Origin: Actinomycetes bacterium
Lineage (GTDB): Bacteria; Actinomycetota; Acidimicrobiia; Acidimicrobiales; RAAP-2
Assembly (NCBI GenBank): GCA_021784205.1
Contig: JAJXTB010000058.1
Span: 1 to 15,938 of the forward strand
Length of the DNA: 15,938 bases
Direction of reading: 5' to 3'
Below the pieces are notes generated by a model, which saw only the letters and a list, made by a program, of their open reading frames with translations, was not told where the DNA came from and searched no databases. This document shows positions 1 through 6,460 of the stretch, in pieces. Both the position numbers and the translations under genes were made by a program. Position 1 is the first letter of the stretch. Every line of letters starts with the position of its first letter.

Positions 1-1
1 A

Positions 2-187
2 GCCGCCGTGCTCATGGGGGCCGACGACTACGACGCCATGCGCGAGACAATTGCCGTGTTGTCCGACCCTGCGCTGCTGCTCGCTCACCAGGAGGGTGTA
101 CAAGCGCTTTCGGAAGGTGATGTCCTCAACAGTGATCAACTCGCCGAGGCAATGAAGAATGTCGGGCGCAGTGTCGAAACCAAGTAG
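2..187 (+). CDS. Phd/YefM-type antitoxin, 3' end (5' truncated by window edge)
   Basis: Only the last 61 codons are present; the reading frame is open from base 2 to a TAG at 185-187. The visible protein runs from VLMGADDYDAMRETIAVLSD to a charged tail. That pattern (VL...DDY..M.ET..VLSDP.L...) is typical of the C-terminal half of Phd/YefM (type II) antitoxins, the part that binds and neutralises the toxin. The N-terminal DNA-binding part lies outside the window. The gene overlaps the downstream RelE/ParE-like toxin gene, as in most such operons, so family members would normally autoregulate the pair. The family call rests on this motif and on the toxin partner. No other family seems likely. 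Confidence 0.8.
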   Translation, partial: AAVLMGADDYDAMRETIAVLSDPALLLAHQEGVQALSEGDVLNSDQLAEAMKNVGRSVETK

Positions 188-455
188 GGAACGGTACAAC
201 GTCCTCATCGCCCGATCGGCAGTAAAGACTCTCTCCGAAGCGCTCCCCGAGAAGATCGCGCATGCGGTGTATGAGTTCATAATCGGGCCACTGCTCGACA
301 ACCCTCAGCGGGTTGGAAAACTGCTCGGGCCACCTCTCGCGCCGGCGTACTCAGCTCGGCGCGGCGACTATCGAGTGCTGTACTTCATTGACGACGCCAC
401 GCACACGGTGAAAGTGACCGCAATCAGACATCGTGCAGACGCATATCGATGGTGA
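159..455 (+). CDS. RelE/ParE-superfamily toxin
   Basis: 98-residue protein with the RelE/StbE layout: YNVLIARSAVKTLSEALP at the N-terminus, a central DNPQRVGKLL, then the hallmark GDYRVLYFID and a C-terminal IRHRADAYRW. In this family GDYRVLY and the HR..AY end form the basic RNA-binding face. RelE members cleave mRNA on the ribosome, while ParE relatives target gyrase; the HRxxAY ending favours RelE. The start is uncertain: ATG 159 has GAGG at 147-150 and overlaps the antitoxin gene by 29 bases, while GTG 171 in the same frame gives a more usual 94-residue protein with a 17-base overlap. All expected motifs are intact, so the toxin is probably functional. Confidence 0.85.
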   Translation: MSGAVSKPSRERYNVLIARSAVKTLSEALPEKIAHAVYEFIIGPLLDNPQRVGKLLGPPLAPAYSARRGDYRVLYFIDDATHTVKVTAIRHRADAYRW

Positions 456-508
456 ACCACCGAGTCCAATCACTTCCGCGACTGAACGATTCGCGCAATC
501 GGATTTTG

Positions 509-582
509 TGGGCGCTGAGGGACTCGAACCCCCGACCTGCTGAGTGTAAATCAGCTGCTCTAACCAACTGAGCTAAGCGCCC
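509..582 (-). tRNA. tRNA-Val (anticodon UAC)
   Basis: The complement folds into a complete cloverleaf. The 7-bp acceptor stem GGGCGCT/AGCGCCC is perfect. The D-arm is GCTC-AGTTGGTTA-GAGC. The anticodon stem GCTGA/TCAGC is perfect with loop TTTACAC, giving anticodon TAC, which reads GUA (Val). The variable loop is AGGTC, and the T-arm is GGGGG-TTCGAGT-CCCTC. The discriminator is A at 509. CCA is not encoded; the 3' flank is CAAAATCC, so it must be added after transcription, as is common in actinobacteria. It is a lone tRNA gene between the toxin gene and the CHAD gene. Confidence 0.95.
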
Positions 583-591
583 GAAGCCACC

Positions 592-597
592 AGCCTA
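592..597 (-). promoter_or_regulatory. Candidate -10 element for tRNA-Val
   Basis: On the minus strand, TAGGCT (TANNNT) ends 9 bases before the first base of the tRNA, a spacing that would start transcription a few bases upstream of the mature 5' end. No convincing -35 hexamer was seen. Confidence 0.35.
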
Positions 598-680
598 AAC
601 CAGCCACACAACCGCCCACTCTCCGATTGGACCTAGGTTGGAATCAGGTTCCGTCCTGTCACTGCCGTAATCCGTACGGA

Positions 681-686
681 AAGGAG
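681..686 (+). promoter_or_regulatory. Shine-Dalgarno site fixing the CHAD gene start
   Basis: AAGGAG six bases before GTG 693. It supports that start over the in-frame ATG at 627, which has nothing similar upstream. Confidence 0.75.
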
Positions 687-692
687 TTGAGC

Positions 693-1595
693 GTGACGAA
701 CTCTGGCTTCTCCGCCCGTGATTTCGTGAGCGACGTCATCGGCCGCGAGATCGGTCAGATGCTACGGCACACACCGGTTGCACGTCTTGGAATGGATCCC
801 GAGGGAATCCACCAACTGCGTGTGGCGTCACGTCGACTTCGCTCCGAACTTCGACTACTCCATCCAATGCTCAACGACGAATGGTACGCAACAACGACGA
901 AAGATCTGGCGTGGCTGGGGCGCACGCTCGGGGGGTATCGCGATACCGATGTGCTGATCGCGCTGCTCGAGGAGTTCGCCATGGCGGACCACAGTCTCGA
1001 CCCATCCGTCATCGCTCGAGCGACCGACAATCGACATCAGCACCAGCGTCGAGTTATACGGACTCTTTCTCGACAACAGTACGTCTCGCTCGTGGTGTCG
1101 CTCGCCCGCAGTGTCGTTCGTCCGCCACTGCGCCGTTCGCACGCCGATCCCGAGACCATCATCACATCGCAGCTCGGCGAGTCATGGAATGCCCTACGCG
1201 CTGCGTCCTCCGGCGTAACTGACGATCCGGCGGATCTCCATCAAATCCGGATCCTGACGAAACGGGCCCGTTACGCCACCGAGATCGCGACCCCAATCAT
1301 CGGCGAAGGCGCGCGCGCCATTGTCGAGCGGTTCGTCGCGATCCAAGATTCGCTCGGCCATCAACGCGACCTCGTGGCGGTTCGTCAGTTCGTTACCGAG
1401 TGGTACAACTCACCCCAGGCCGTTCGCGGCATCGATCCAGCCGACGCGCGCGAGACGTGGTTGAGCGTCATCAGCGCAACGGGTCGAGTCAGCGCCGACA
1501 CCTGGCGTGAACCGTTGGCCGAAGCGATCGTCTTGATCGATGACATGGATATCCGTCCGTCAGAGCGGACCAATGTTGATGAGTTCCGCCAATAG
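693..1595 (+). CDS. CHAD domain-containing protein
   Basis: 300-residue helical protein. CHAD (conserved histidine alpha-helical domain) proteins bind inorganic polyphosphate through conserved His and basic residues. Two copies of the signature are visible: IHQLRVASRRLRS at about residues 39-51 (H40, R43, R47, R48, R50) and LHQIRILTKRARYATE at about 182-197 (H183, R186, K190, R191), plus LGHQRDL near 221-227. These are the two pseudo-symmetric halves of a single CHAD domain. No CYTH (triphosphatase) domain is attached, so it is a stand-alone CHAD protein. The start is set at GTG 693, preceded by AAGGAG at 681-686 with 6-base spacing. A longer in-frame extension to 627 lacks family resemblance. 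The last 36 bases overlap the convergent phosphatase gene. Domain call is strong; cellular role (polyphosphate binding) is inferred from family. Confidence 0.9.
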   Translation: MTNSGFSARDFVSDVIGREIGQMLRHTPVARLGMDPEGIHQLRVASRRLRSELRLLHPMLNDEWYATTTKDLAWLGRTLGGYRDTDVLIALLEEFAMADHSLDPSVIARATDNRHQHQRRVIRTLSRQQYVSLVVSLARSVVRPPLRRSHADPETIITSQLGESWNALRAASSGVTDDPADLHQIRILTKRARYATEIATPIIGEGARAIVERFVAIQDSLGHQRDLVAVRQFVTEWYNSPQAVRGIDPADARETWLSVISATGRVSADTWREPLAEAIVLIDDMDIRPSERTNVDEFRQ

Positions 1596-2288
1596 TTGCG
1601 CAGTCGCAGCGATGAGCGGGCGACGAACCACCGCCGCATCAGTCACGAGATCCTCGCCACGGTAGTCGACGCCTACCGCACCCGCTTCACGAGCGATCAA
1701 GAGCCCAGCCAGATAGTCCCAGGGATTCAGGGTCGACCGTTGGGCGACGGCGTAGGCATCGAGCGAACCATCCGCGACCAGACAGATCTCAAGGCTCGCT
1801 GCGCCAAGGGCTCGAAACTGCGCCCATCCCGCATGGCGTGTCGGCAGTCCCGAGAACGCGACGATCGCGTCGCCCAGACGCGTACACCCACTCGCGCCAA
1901 TGGCCACTCCATCGCGGGTTGCTCCCGAACCTCGCTCTGCTTCGTAGGCGATGTCGGTCGAGTGGTTCACGACGTAACCGGCCACAAGTTCGTCACCCGA
2001 CATCACCGCGAGGCTCGTCGCGTAGAACGGCACGCCATGATCGCAATTCGTCGATCCATCGATTGGGTCGACGATCACGGTTAGGGGCCCCGATCCCGTT
2101 ACGCCGGACTCTTCACTCACCACACGCCAGCCCGCTGCACCGAGCACCCGTCGCGCCACTTCGTCGGCCACCACGTCGAGGTGGTACTGAGTCTCTCGAA
2201 GACCGGAGTAGCCGCGCCCTCGGTGCGATTCGATCGATCGGCCAATCTCATCGGCGCACTCTCGCAGACGGTCGAACAGATCACTCAT
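1560..2288 (-). CDS. Inositol monophosphatase-family phosphatase
   Basis: 242-residue Mg-dependent phosphatase of the IMPase/FIG superfamily. The three metal-binding motifs are all present: VVSEESG at about 57-62 (E59/E60), VDPIDGSTN at 73-81 (D74, D77, G78-S79-T80) and NPWDYLAGLLIAREAGA at 188-204 (D191). Length is slightly below the usual 260-270 residues, with a short N-terminus. Possible substrates in the family are myo-inositol phosphate, histidinol phosphate, fructose-1,6-bisphosphate or 3'-phosphoadenosine phosphates; the sequence alone does not decide. Actinobacteria need inositol for phosphatidylinositol and mycothiol, which makes SuhB-like activity reasonable. ATG 2288 is preceded at 7 bases by TACGGT, consistent with a leaderless transcript. 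It is convergent with the CHAD gene (36-bp overlap of 3' ends) and divergent from the GH3 gene. Confidence 0.92.
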   Translation of the reverse strand: MSDLFDRLRECADEIGRSIESHRGRGYSGLRETQYHLDVVADEVARRVLGAAGWRVVSEESGVTGSGPLTVIVDPIDGSTNCDHGVPFYATSLAVMSGDELVAGYVVNHSTDIAYEAERGSGATRDGVAIGASGCTRLGDAIVAFSGLPTRHAGWAQFRALGAASLEICLVADGSLDAYAVAQRSTLNPWDYLAGLLIAREAGAVGVDYRGEDLVTDAAVVRRPLIAATAQLLAELINIGPL

Positions 2289-2295
2289 CGAATCA

Positions 2296-2301
2296 ACCGT
2301 A
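2296..2301 (-). promoter_or_regulatory. Candidate -10 element, leaderless promoter of the phosphatase gene
   Basis: On the minus strand TACGGT (TANNNT) lies 7 bases before ATG 2288, with no Shine-Dalgarno sequence between. This geometry puts the transcription start at or next to the A of ATG. No good -35 hexamer is present; the 9-bp inverted repeat at 2310-2332 covers that position. Confidence 0.5.
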
Positions 2302-2309
2302 TCGGGATA

Positions 2310-2332
2310 CGGCTCGTGGATGGCACGAGCCG
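2310..2332. promoter_or_regulatory. Perfect 9-bp inverted repeat, candidate operator
   Basis: CGGCTCGTG at 2310-2318 and CACGAGCCG at 2324-2332 are exact reverse complements with a 5-base spacer (GATGG). The site lies in the 119-bp divergent region between the phosphatase and GH3 genes and covers the expected -35 positions of both candidate promoters (-10 boxes at 2296-2301 and 2350-2355). The dyad is of the size recognised by dimeric regulators. There is no T-tract, so it is not an intrinsic terminator. Binding protein unknown. Confidence 0.5.
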
Positions 2333-2349
2333 AAGGTCGAGTATCCCCC

Positions 2350-2355
2350 TACACT
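2350..2355 (+). promoter_or_regulatory. Candidate -10 element of the GH3 gene
   Basis: TACACT matches the actinobacterial TANNNT -10 and would give a leader of about 45 bases to ATG 2408. The -35 position has no TTGAC-like hexamer and falls on the right arm of the inverted repeat. Confidence 0.4.
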
Positions 2356-2397
2356 TCTTAACGGCGGAACCCGACTCGTCGGGGCTACGAGACTACT

Positions 2398-2401
2398 GGA
2401 G
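2398..2401 (+). promoter_or_regulatory. Shine-Dalgarno site fixing the GH3 start
   Basis: GGAG six bases before ATG 2408. It supports starting at the signal peptide. The same frame is open back to 1838, but that part is antisense to the phosphatase gene and lacks GH3 features. Confidence 0.65.
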
Positions 2402-2407
2402 ACGTCG

Positions 2408-4975
2408 ATGAACGGGTTGGGTATGCGTCGCCCCGCCGCGCGCCATCTCCTCGCGGTGCTCGTAGTGATACTCGCATCGACGTTTGTGCAGACAATCGAT
2501 TCAATTGCCCCCGCGATCGGGGCGAGCCCGCGATTCCCGGTGGCCGCCGGCGTGATCCGTCCAGCCGCCCGATGCCCGTGGGTTCTCCAATCCAGCCGTC
2601 ACAGCGCGTCACCCTCGACCCTCGCCTTTGAGGTCGTACGCCACATGACTTTGGCGCAAAAGGTTAACTTCATCGAACTCTCCACGTATCCCCCGCTGGA
2701 GAACGCTAACGTCGGCATTCCGAACCTTTGTATACCGCCACTCACGTTGACCGACGGACCTAACGGTGTCGCCAACGGACTGCAATTCGTTACGCAGTTA
2801 CCGGCCGCCATCGCGATCGGTGCCACCTTCGACCCGTCCCTGGCTCGTGCGGTCGCTGGCGTGCTGGCGAGCGAGGCCCGCGCTAAGGGCATCGACGGCG
2901 TACAGGCGCCCAACCTCAACCTGGCGCGTGTGCCGGTAAGCGGTCGGATCTTCGAGACCTACGGTGAGGATCCCTATCTCTCCTCCGTGCTCGGCGTGGC
3001 CGCAATTCGAGGAATCCAGTCTCTGGGTGAGATTTCCGACGCCAAGCACTTCACCGCCTACACCCAAGAGACCGCCCGCGCACGCCTTAATCAACGTGTG
3101 TCGGCACGCGCTTTAGCCGAGATCTACAACGCCCCCTTCGAAGCCGCGGTACGACAGGGACACGTGGCGTCACTCATGTGTTCCTACGGGTCACTGAATG
3201 GCGTCAATACGTGTTCGAGTCCCTACGTCTACCAGACGCTGCGATCATGGGGATTCACGGGATTCGTCCGTTCCGACCTCGGGGCAGTCGACAATCCCGT
3301 CGCCGCGCTTCGCGCCGGAATCTCCATGATTAAGCCGATCAATACCGCTGGCTTAATCAATGCCGTCCTGCACCACCGGCTCGCGATTGCCGTCCTCGAT
3401 CGCGCGGTCCACGCAATCCTCGTTCCCATGTTCGCGCTGGGACTCATCGCGCATCCCCTCCGGCTCTCACTGAGCGCCGTCGTTTCAACACCCGCCCACG
3501 TCTCCATTGCGTTACGCGCGGCCGAAAGCGGTGTCGTACTGCTGAAGAACCGAAACCGGGTACTCCCGCTCCCCGCCGCTCCACGATCGATCGCGGTGAT
3601 CGGTCTCGCAGGGAATCGGCTTCCGGTCAGCGCCGGCGGCGGCAGCGCCGCGGTGGTGGCGACCTCCGTGGTCACCCCGTTCGACGCTCTACGCCACGCC
3701 TTTGCGGGTCGCGTGCGCGTGACCTACGCGCCCGGGGACATCTACATCCCTGACGTCAAGTCGCGGCGCGATATCGTCATCGAGTCGGGGACCCCGCTCA
3801 AATTGATCACCCGATTCGGCCAGGTCGGCGAACCAGGCAAGGCGGACATCGGCATCGACCATGGCGGCAACGTGACACCGAGTGTCGCCACGGCGACGGC
3901 GCCCGGCAGAGGCGATAACTGGATGACGTCGCAAGTGAAGTTTCGCGCCAAACGAACGGGGGTCTACGACGTCGCCTTTCGACAGTTCGGCGATACCTGG
4001 GTGTACGTGAACAATCGACTGCTCATCGCGTCGCGCGGACTGCACTCGCCCGACCTGATCACCACCGCGATCAATTTCATGTCCGGTCGGACCTACACGT
4101 TGCGAGTCACGTGGTTTGACATCCGCAATCATCCGGCTCCGACCTTCGACCTCGTCGACGCCACGCCGGCGATCAACAAAGCTGTTCGGATCGCCCGACA
4201 CGCGCGGTACGTGATTGTTGTAGCGAGCGATCTGACCTCGGAGGGGGCGGACCGACCTAATCTCAGCCTGCCGGGTGATCAGAACTCACTGATTCGCGCT
4301 GTCGCGGCCGCGAATCCACGCACTATCGTCGTGCTCGAGACCGGTGGTGCGGTGACCATGCCGTGGCTGGGGCACGTTGCGGCCGTCCTCGAGGCGTGGT
4401 TTCCGGGTCAGGTCGACGGAGCCGCAATCGCGCCCGTCCTGAGCGGAGCCGTCGATCCCTCGGGCCGTCTGCCACTCACGTTTCCCACCTCCATGGGCGC
4501 CACGCCGATCTCATCGCCGCCCCTGTTCCCCGGGGTTGACGGATCAGTCGAATTCACGCCCGGTCTTCAAATGGGGTACCGCTGGTACCAGGCCAATCAC
4601 GTACGTCCACTGTTCCCTTTTGGATTCGGCCTTTCCTACACCAGTTTCGCCCTGGGTCACGCCCGACTCCGACGAACCGCCACCGGTGTGAGCGTCTCGC
4701 TGGGCGTCACCAACACCGGTCGTCGGACCGGAGCGGACGTCGTCCAGCTCTACGTTTCCTACCCCGCCAGTGCTGGCGAGCCCCCCGAACAGCTGCGCGC
4801 GTTCGCCCGGGTGCTCCTGAAAGCGGGAAGGACGACGCACGTCACCCTGTCGGTGGACCGACGCGGCTTCGAGATCTACCACGGTGGGACCTTCACCGTC
4901 GTTCCCGGCACGTACGGCTTCGACATCGGCCAGTCCTCGGCCAATCTCCCGATTCGTCTTTCCCTGAGGCTCTAG
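2408..4975 (+). CDS. Secreted glycoside hydrolase family 3 (beta-glucosidase-like) with PA14 insert
   Basis: 855-residue exported enzyme. The N-terminus has a basic start followed by a hydrophobic stretch (HLLAVLVVILASTFV) and a likely signal-peptidase region near AIGA. GH3 N-terminal barrel: DGPNG (D116), a GRIFETYGEDPYLS substrate-site motif, KHF (K213-H214) and GFVRSDLGA with nucleophile D290. The GH3 C-terminal domain is interrupted by a PA14-like beta domain (about 440-585; ends with GRTYTLRVTWFD), then carries LTSEGADRPNLSLPGDQ with probable acid/base E612. A fibronectin-III-like domain closes the protein from about residue 735 (FPFGFGLSYTSF). This order is that of bacterial beta-glucosidases/xylosidases with PA14, which hydrolyse exo-beta-linkages of oligosaccharides outside the cytoplasm. 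Exact sugar is unknown. ATG 2408 has GGAG six bases upstream. It has no sugar transporter or regulator beside it. SDL replaces the common SDW/SDY after the nucleophile. Confidence 0.93.
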   Translation: MNGLGMRRPAARHLLAVLVVILASTFVQTIDSIAPAIGASPRFPVAAGVIRPAARCPWVLQSSRHSASPSTLAFEVVRHMTLAQKVNFIELSTYPPLENANVGIPNLCIPPLTLTDGPNGVANGLQFVTQLPAAIAIGATFDPSLARAVAGVLASEARAKGIDGVQAPNLNLARVPVSGRIFETYGEDPYLSSVLGVAAIRGIQSLGEISDAKHFTAYTQETARARLNQRVSARALAEIYNAPFEAAVRQGHVASLMCSYGSLNGVNTCSSPYVYQTLRSWGFTGFVRSDLGAVDNPVAALRAGISMIKPINTAGLINAVLHHRLAIAVLDRAVHAILVPMFALGLIAHPLRLSLSAVVSTPAHVSIALRAAESGVVLLKNRNRVLPLPAAPRSIAVIGLAGNRLPVSAGGGSAAVVATSVVTPFDALRHAFAGRVRVTYAPGDIYIPDVKSRRDIVIESGTPLKLITRFGQVGEPGKADIGIDHGGNVTPSVATATAPGRGDNWMTSQVKFRAKRTGVYDVAFRQFGDTWVYVNNRLLIASRGLHSPDLITTAINFMSGRTYTLRVTWFDIRNHPAPTFDLVDATPAINKAVRIARHARYVIVVASDLTSEGADRPNLSLPGDQNSLIRAVAAANPRTIVVLETGGAVTMPWLGHVAAVLEAWFPGQVDGAAIAPVLSGAVDPSGRLPLTFPTSMGATPISSPPLFPGVDGSVEFTPGLQMGYRWYQANHVRPLFPFGFGLSYTSFALGHARLRRTATGVSVSLGVTNTGRRTGADVVQLYVSYPASAGEPPEQLRAFARVLLKAGRTTHVTLSVDRRGFEIYHGGTFTVVPGTYGFDIGQSSANLPIRLSLRL

Positions 4976-5012
4976 ATCTGGCCGACGTCGCAACACGTGA
5001 CACGTCGACGAC

Positions 5013-5018
5013 TAATCT
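5013..5018 (+). promoter_or_regulatory. Candidate -10 element, leaderless promoter of the 5026 gene
   Basis: TAATCT (5 of 6 to TATAAT) ends 7 bases before ATG 5026, with no purine-rich ribosome site between. This favours ATG 5026 over the adjacent GTG 5023. Confidence 0.45.
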
Positions 5019-5025
5019 TGAAGTG

Positions 5026-5583
5026 ATGGCCGCCATCGACGTCGCCGGTTTCGTAGCCGATCTCAAGGACCACGCGGTCACCCACGGGTTCCACGTGCAC
5101 GACGAACGACATTTCGTTGAGACCTACTCCTTGCGTCAAGCGTGGGAAGTTGACCTCCACCCCGAGGACGGGTGTGGTGGCCCCGTGGACCTCCACGTCG
5201 AGCTCGACGTCGACCCGAGGACCCTTCTCGCCTTCGAGGACGCGGTACTGGGCCTGCCCGATGACGTCGATCCGCCCGACGATTTCCACTTCCCCTTGAT
5301 CCTGACGTGGAGCCTGCCGCCGATGCCCCACGGCCCCGACCTCTTGCGTTTGGCCATCGACCTCGCACCGATCGGCGGCGTCGACCTGCCGCTTGAAGTC
5401 ACCGCGACCGATACGTTCGCCTCGCCCACCGAGACCAGTGAACGCCGGATCGCCATCGTTGCTCGTCGTGCGATCTCCCTAAGCCAGGTGGCCAAGGGCG
5501 AGGATCCGCTGTGCGACGTCTTCGAGCACGGACGAACGATCAGTGATTTCTTGCTTCAAGCCGCGGACTCGTGGCTGGCCTGA
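5026..5583 (+). CDS. Hypothetical acidic cytoplasmic protein
   Basis: 185-residue protein that I do not recognise. It has no signal peptide or membrane segment and is rich in Asp, His and Pro, with an acidic core (HVELDVDP, LGLPDDVDPPDDFHF) and no known catalytic motif. The N-terminal third has a predicted helix (VAGFVADLKDHAVTHGFHV), followed by alternating hydrophobic/charged stretches typical of a beta-rich fold. The codon pattern with strong GC at third positions matches its neighbours, and the frame is open for its full length, so it is very likely a real gene. It starts 50 bases after the GH3 stop, behind its own candidate -10, and its end overlaps the start of the lipoprotein gene by 13 bases, so the two are probably co-transcribed and translationally coupled. 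Confidence 0.75.
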   Translation: MAAIDVAGFVADLKDHAVTHGFHVHDERHFVETYSLRQAWEVDLHPEDGCGGPVDLHVELDVDPRTLLAFEDAVLGLPDDVDPPDDFHFPLILTWSLPPMPHGPDLLRLAIDLAPIGGVDLPLEVTATDTFASPTETSERRIAIVARRAISLSQVAKGEDPLCDVFEHGRTISDFLLQAADSWLA

Positions 5584-5945
5584 TTCGACGACTGGTTCCC
5601 TTCGTCCTCGTAGCTACGTCGGCGCTGGCGCTCAGTTCGTGCGGCACCTCCGGTGCGGTGTCCCAGGCCCGCATCGCTTGTAAATACGTTGACCAATCGC
5701 TGGCGATCTACCGTCAAAGCACGCGGCCCGGCATCACCGATTCGGCGCGAGCGAGTCTGCAGTCCAACGCGCTCGCCGTCTTGCTTCGTGCCACGCCGTA
5801 CGCCGCTTCAGCGACTTCCAGTGACGGCGGCTGGAACCCATTGATGACCACGATCAACGAGGCCGAGCGGGTTCCCATCGTCAACCTGATCCCGTCACTA
5901 ACCAACCTGTGTCGGATCGCCCAATCCCCAACGCCGTATCTTTGA
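5571..5945 (+). CDS. Small putative lipoprotein
   Basis: 124-residue exported protein, function unknown. The N-terminus has a short basic region (RR at 6-7), a hydrophobic core (LVPFVLVATSALAL) and a lipobox LSSC with C24 as the predicted lipidated residue, so the mature protein should be anchored to the outer face of the cytoplasmic membrane. The mature part is about 100 residues, helix-prone, with two further cysteines (C37 in ARIACKYV, C113 in TNLCRIA) that could form a disulfide. The GTG start at 5571 overlaps the upstream gene by 13 bases. No family was recognised. Confidence 0.72.
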   Translation: MAGLIRRLVPFVLVATSALALSSCGTSGAVSQARIACKYVDQSLAIYRQSTRPGITDSARASLQSNALAVLLRATPYAASATSSDGGWNPLMTTINEAERVPIVNLIPSLTNLCRIAQSPTPYL

Positions 5946-5987
5946 TCCTGAATCGTCAGCACCGGTCGTACGAAACACCGGCGCGGC

Positions 5988-6326
5988 CTAGTCGGTAAAG
6001 CGTTCGTAGAGCCACTCGAGAGAATTCTCATCGAGCATCGCATCCTCCCAACCCTCGAGCTGATCCTCGACGGCACCCAGTGACCCAACGGTGGCGATGA
6101 CGACGACGGTCAAGCCGCTCACCGGTTCATCGGCTACGAGGAAATCCCCGAAGATGTCCTCGCTCACCGTCGCCTCGGGACCGATCATCAGGTAGAGCTC
6201 GCCCGTGGCCTCGACCCAGGACAAGCGATAGGTATTGCCCGTGGCGTCGGTCCACTCGTCGCCGAACTCGAACTCCGCGCTTTCACGGCGCGCTTCATTC
6301 TGCTGGTAGAACGCTTCGATGTCCAT
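5988..6326 (-). CDS. Small acidic hypothetical protein
   Basis: 112-residue acidic protein, no signal or membrane segment, not recognised. It begins MDIEAFYQQNEARRESAEFEFGDEW and contains a beta-rich middle (NTYRLSWVEATGELYLMIGP, then LTVVVIATVGSL) and a helical acidic tail ending LEWLYERFTD. The self-contained alpha-beta pattern suggests a small single-domain protein. ATG 6326 is preceded at 6 bases by TAGGCT on the minus strand, so a leaderless transcript is likely. It is convergent with the lipoprotein gene (42-bp gap) and divergent from the gene at 6461. A function cannot be assigned. Confidence 0.75.
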   Translation of the reverse strand: MDIEAFYQQNEARRESAEFEFGDEWTDATGNTYRLSWVEATGELYLMIGPEATVSEDIFGDFLVADEPVSGLTVVVIATVGSLGAVEDQLEGWEDAMLDENSLEWLYERFTD

Positions 6327-6332
6327 GCGGGC

Positions 6333-6338
6333 AGCCTA
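6333..6338 (-). promoter_or_regulatory. Candidate -10 element, leaderless promoter of the 6326 gene
   Basis: On the minus strand TAGGCT lies six bases before ATG 6326, with GCCCGC between and no ribosome site. No clear -35 was seen. Confidence 0.45.
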
Positions 6339-6354
6339 GGCCGTGTATGTGCGT

Positions 6355-6385
6355 GACGCTATGCGCAGTCCTTGACACGATGCGC
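6355..6385. repeat. Imperfect direct repeat in a divergent promoter region
   Basis: GACGCTATGCGC (6355-6366) and GACACGATGCGC (6374-6385) match at 10 of 12 positions and start 19 bases apart, about two helical turns. They lie between the divergent genes starting at 6326 (-) and 6461 (+), and the second copy overlaps a TTGACA hexamer at 6372-6377. They could be tandem binding sites for a regulator. Chance occurrence is not excluded. Confidence 0.3.
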
Positions 6386-6460
6386 GTCATGAAAACTGGC
6401 GTGATTCGAGTTGTCCAACGGTGTGCGCCGCTACGCGCACGTCCCGGTGTACTTCGTCCC

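Noticed and set aside
487..507. Possible terminator: CGATT-CGCGC-AATCG hairpin followed by GATTTTG after the toxin gene
   Set aside because: The stem is only 5 bp and A/T-rich at its inner end, and the T-run is four bases. Too weak to call.
627..692. Longer CHAD protein starting at ATG 627
   Set aside because: No ribosome site at 627, while AAGGAG sits six bases before GTG 693; the extra 22 residues do not look like part of the domain.
1838..2407. Upstream in-frame extension of the GH3 gene (190 codons)
   Set aside because: It is antisense to the phosphatase gene and Arg/Ser-rich; a signal peptide with a Shine-Dalgarno site begins at 2408.
5962..5981. CCGGT...ACCGG inverted repeat between convergent genes at 5945 and 5988
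   Set aside because: 5-bp arms, 10-base loop and no T-tract on either strand; not a convincing intrinsic terminator.
6372..6377. TTGACA as a -35 box for the gene at 6461
   Set aside because: No TANNNT element lies 16-19 bases downstream (only AAAACT at 14). The hexamer alone does not support a promoter call.
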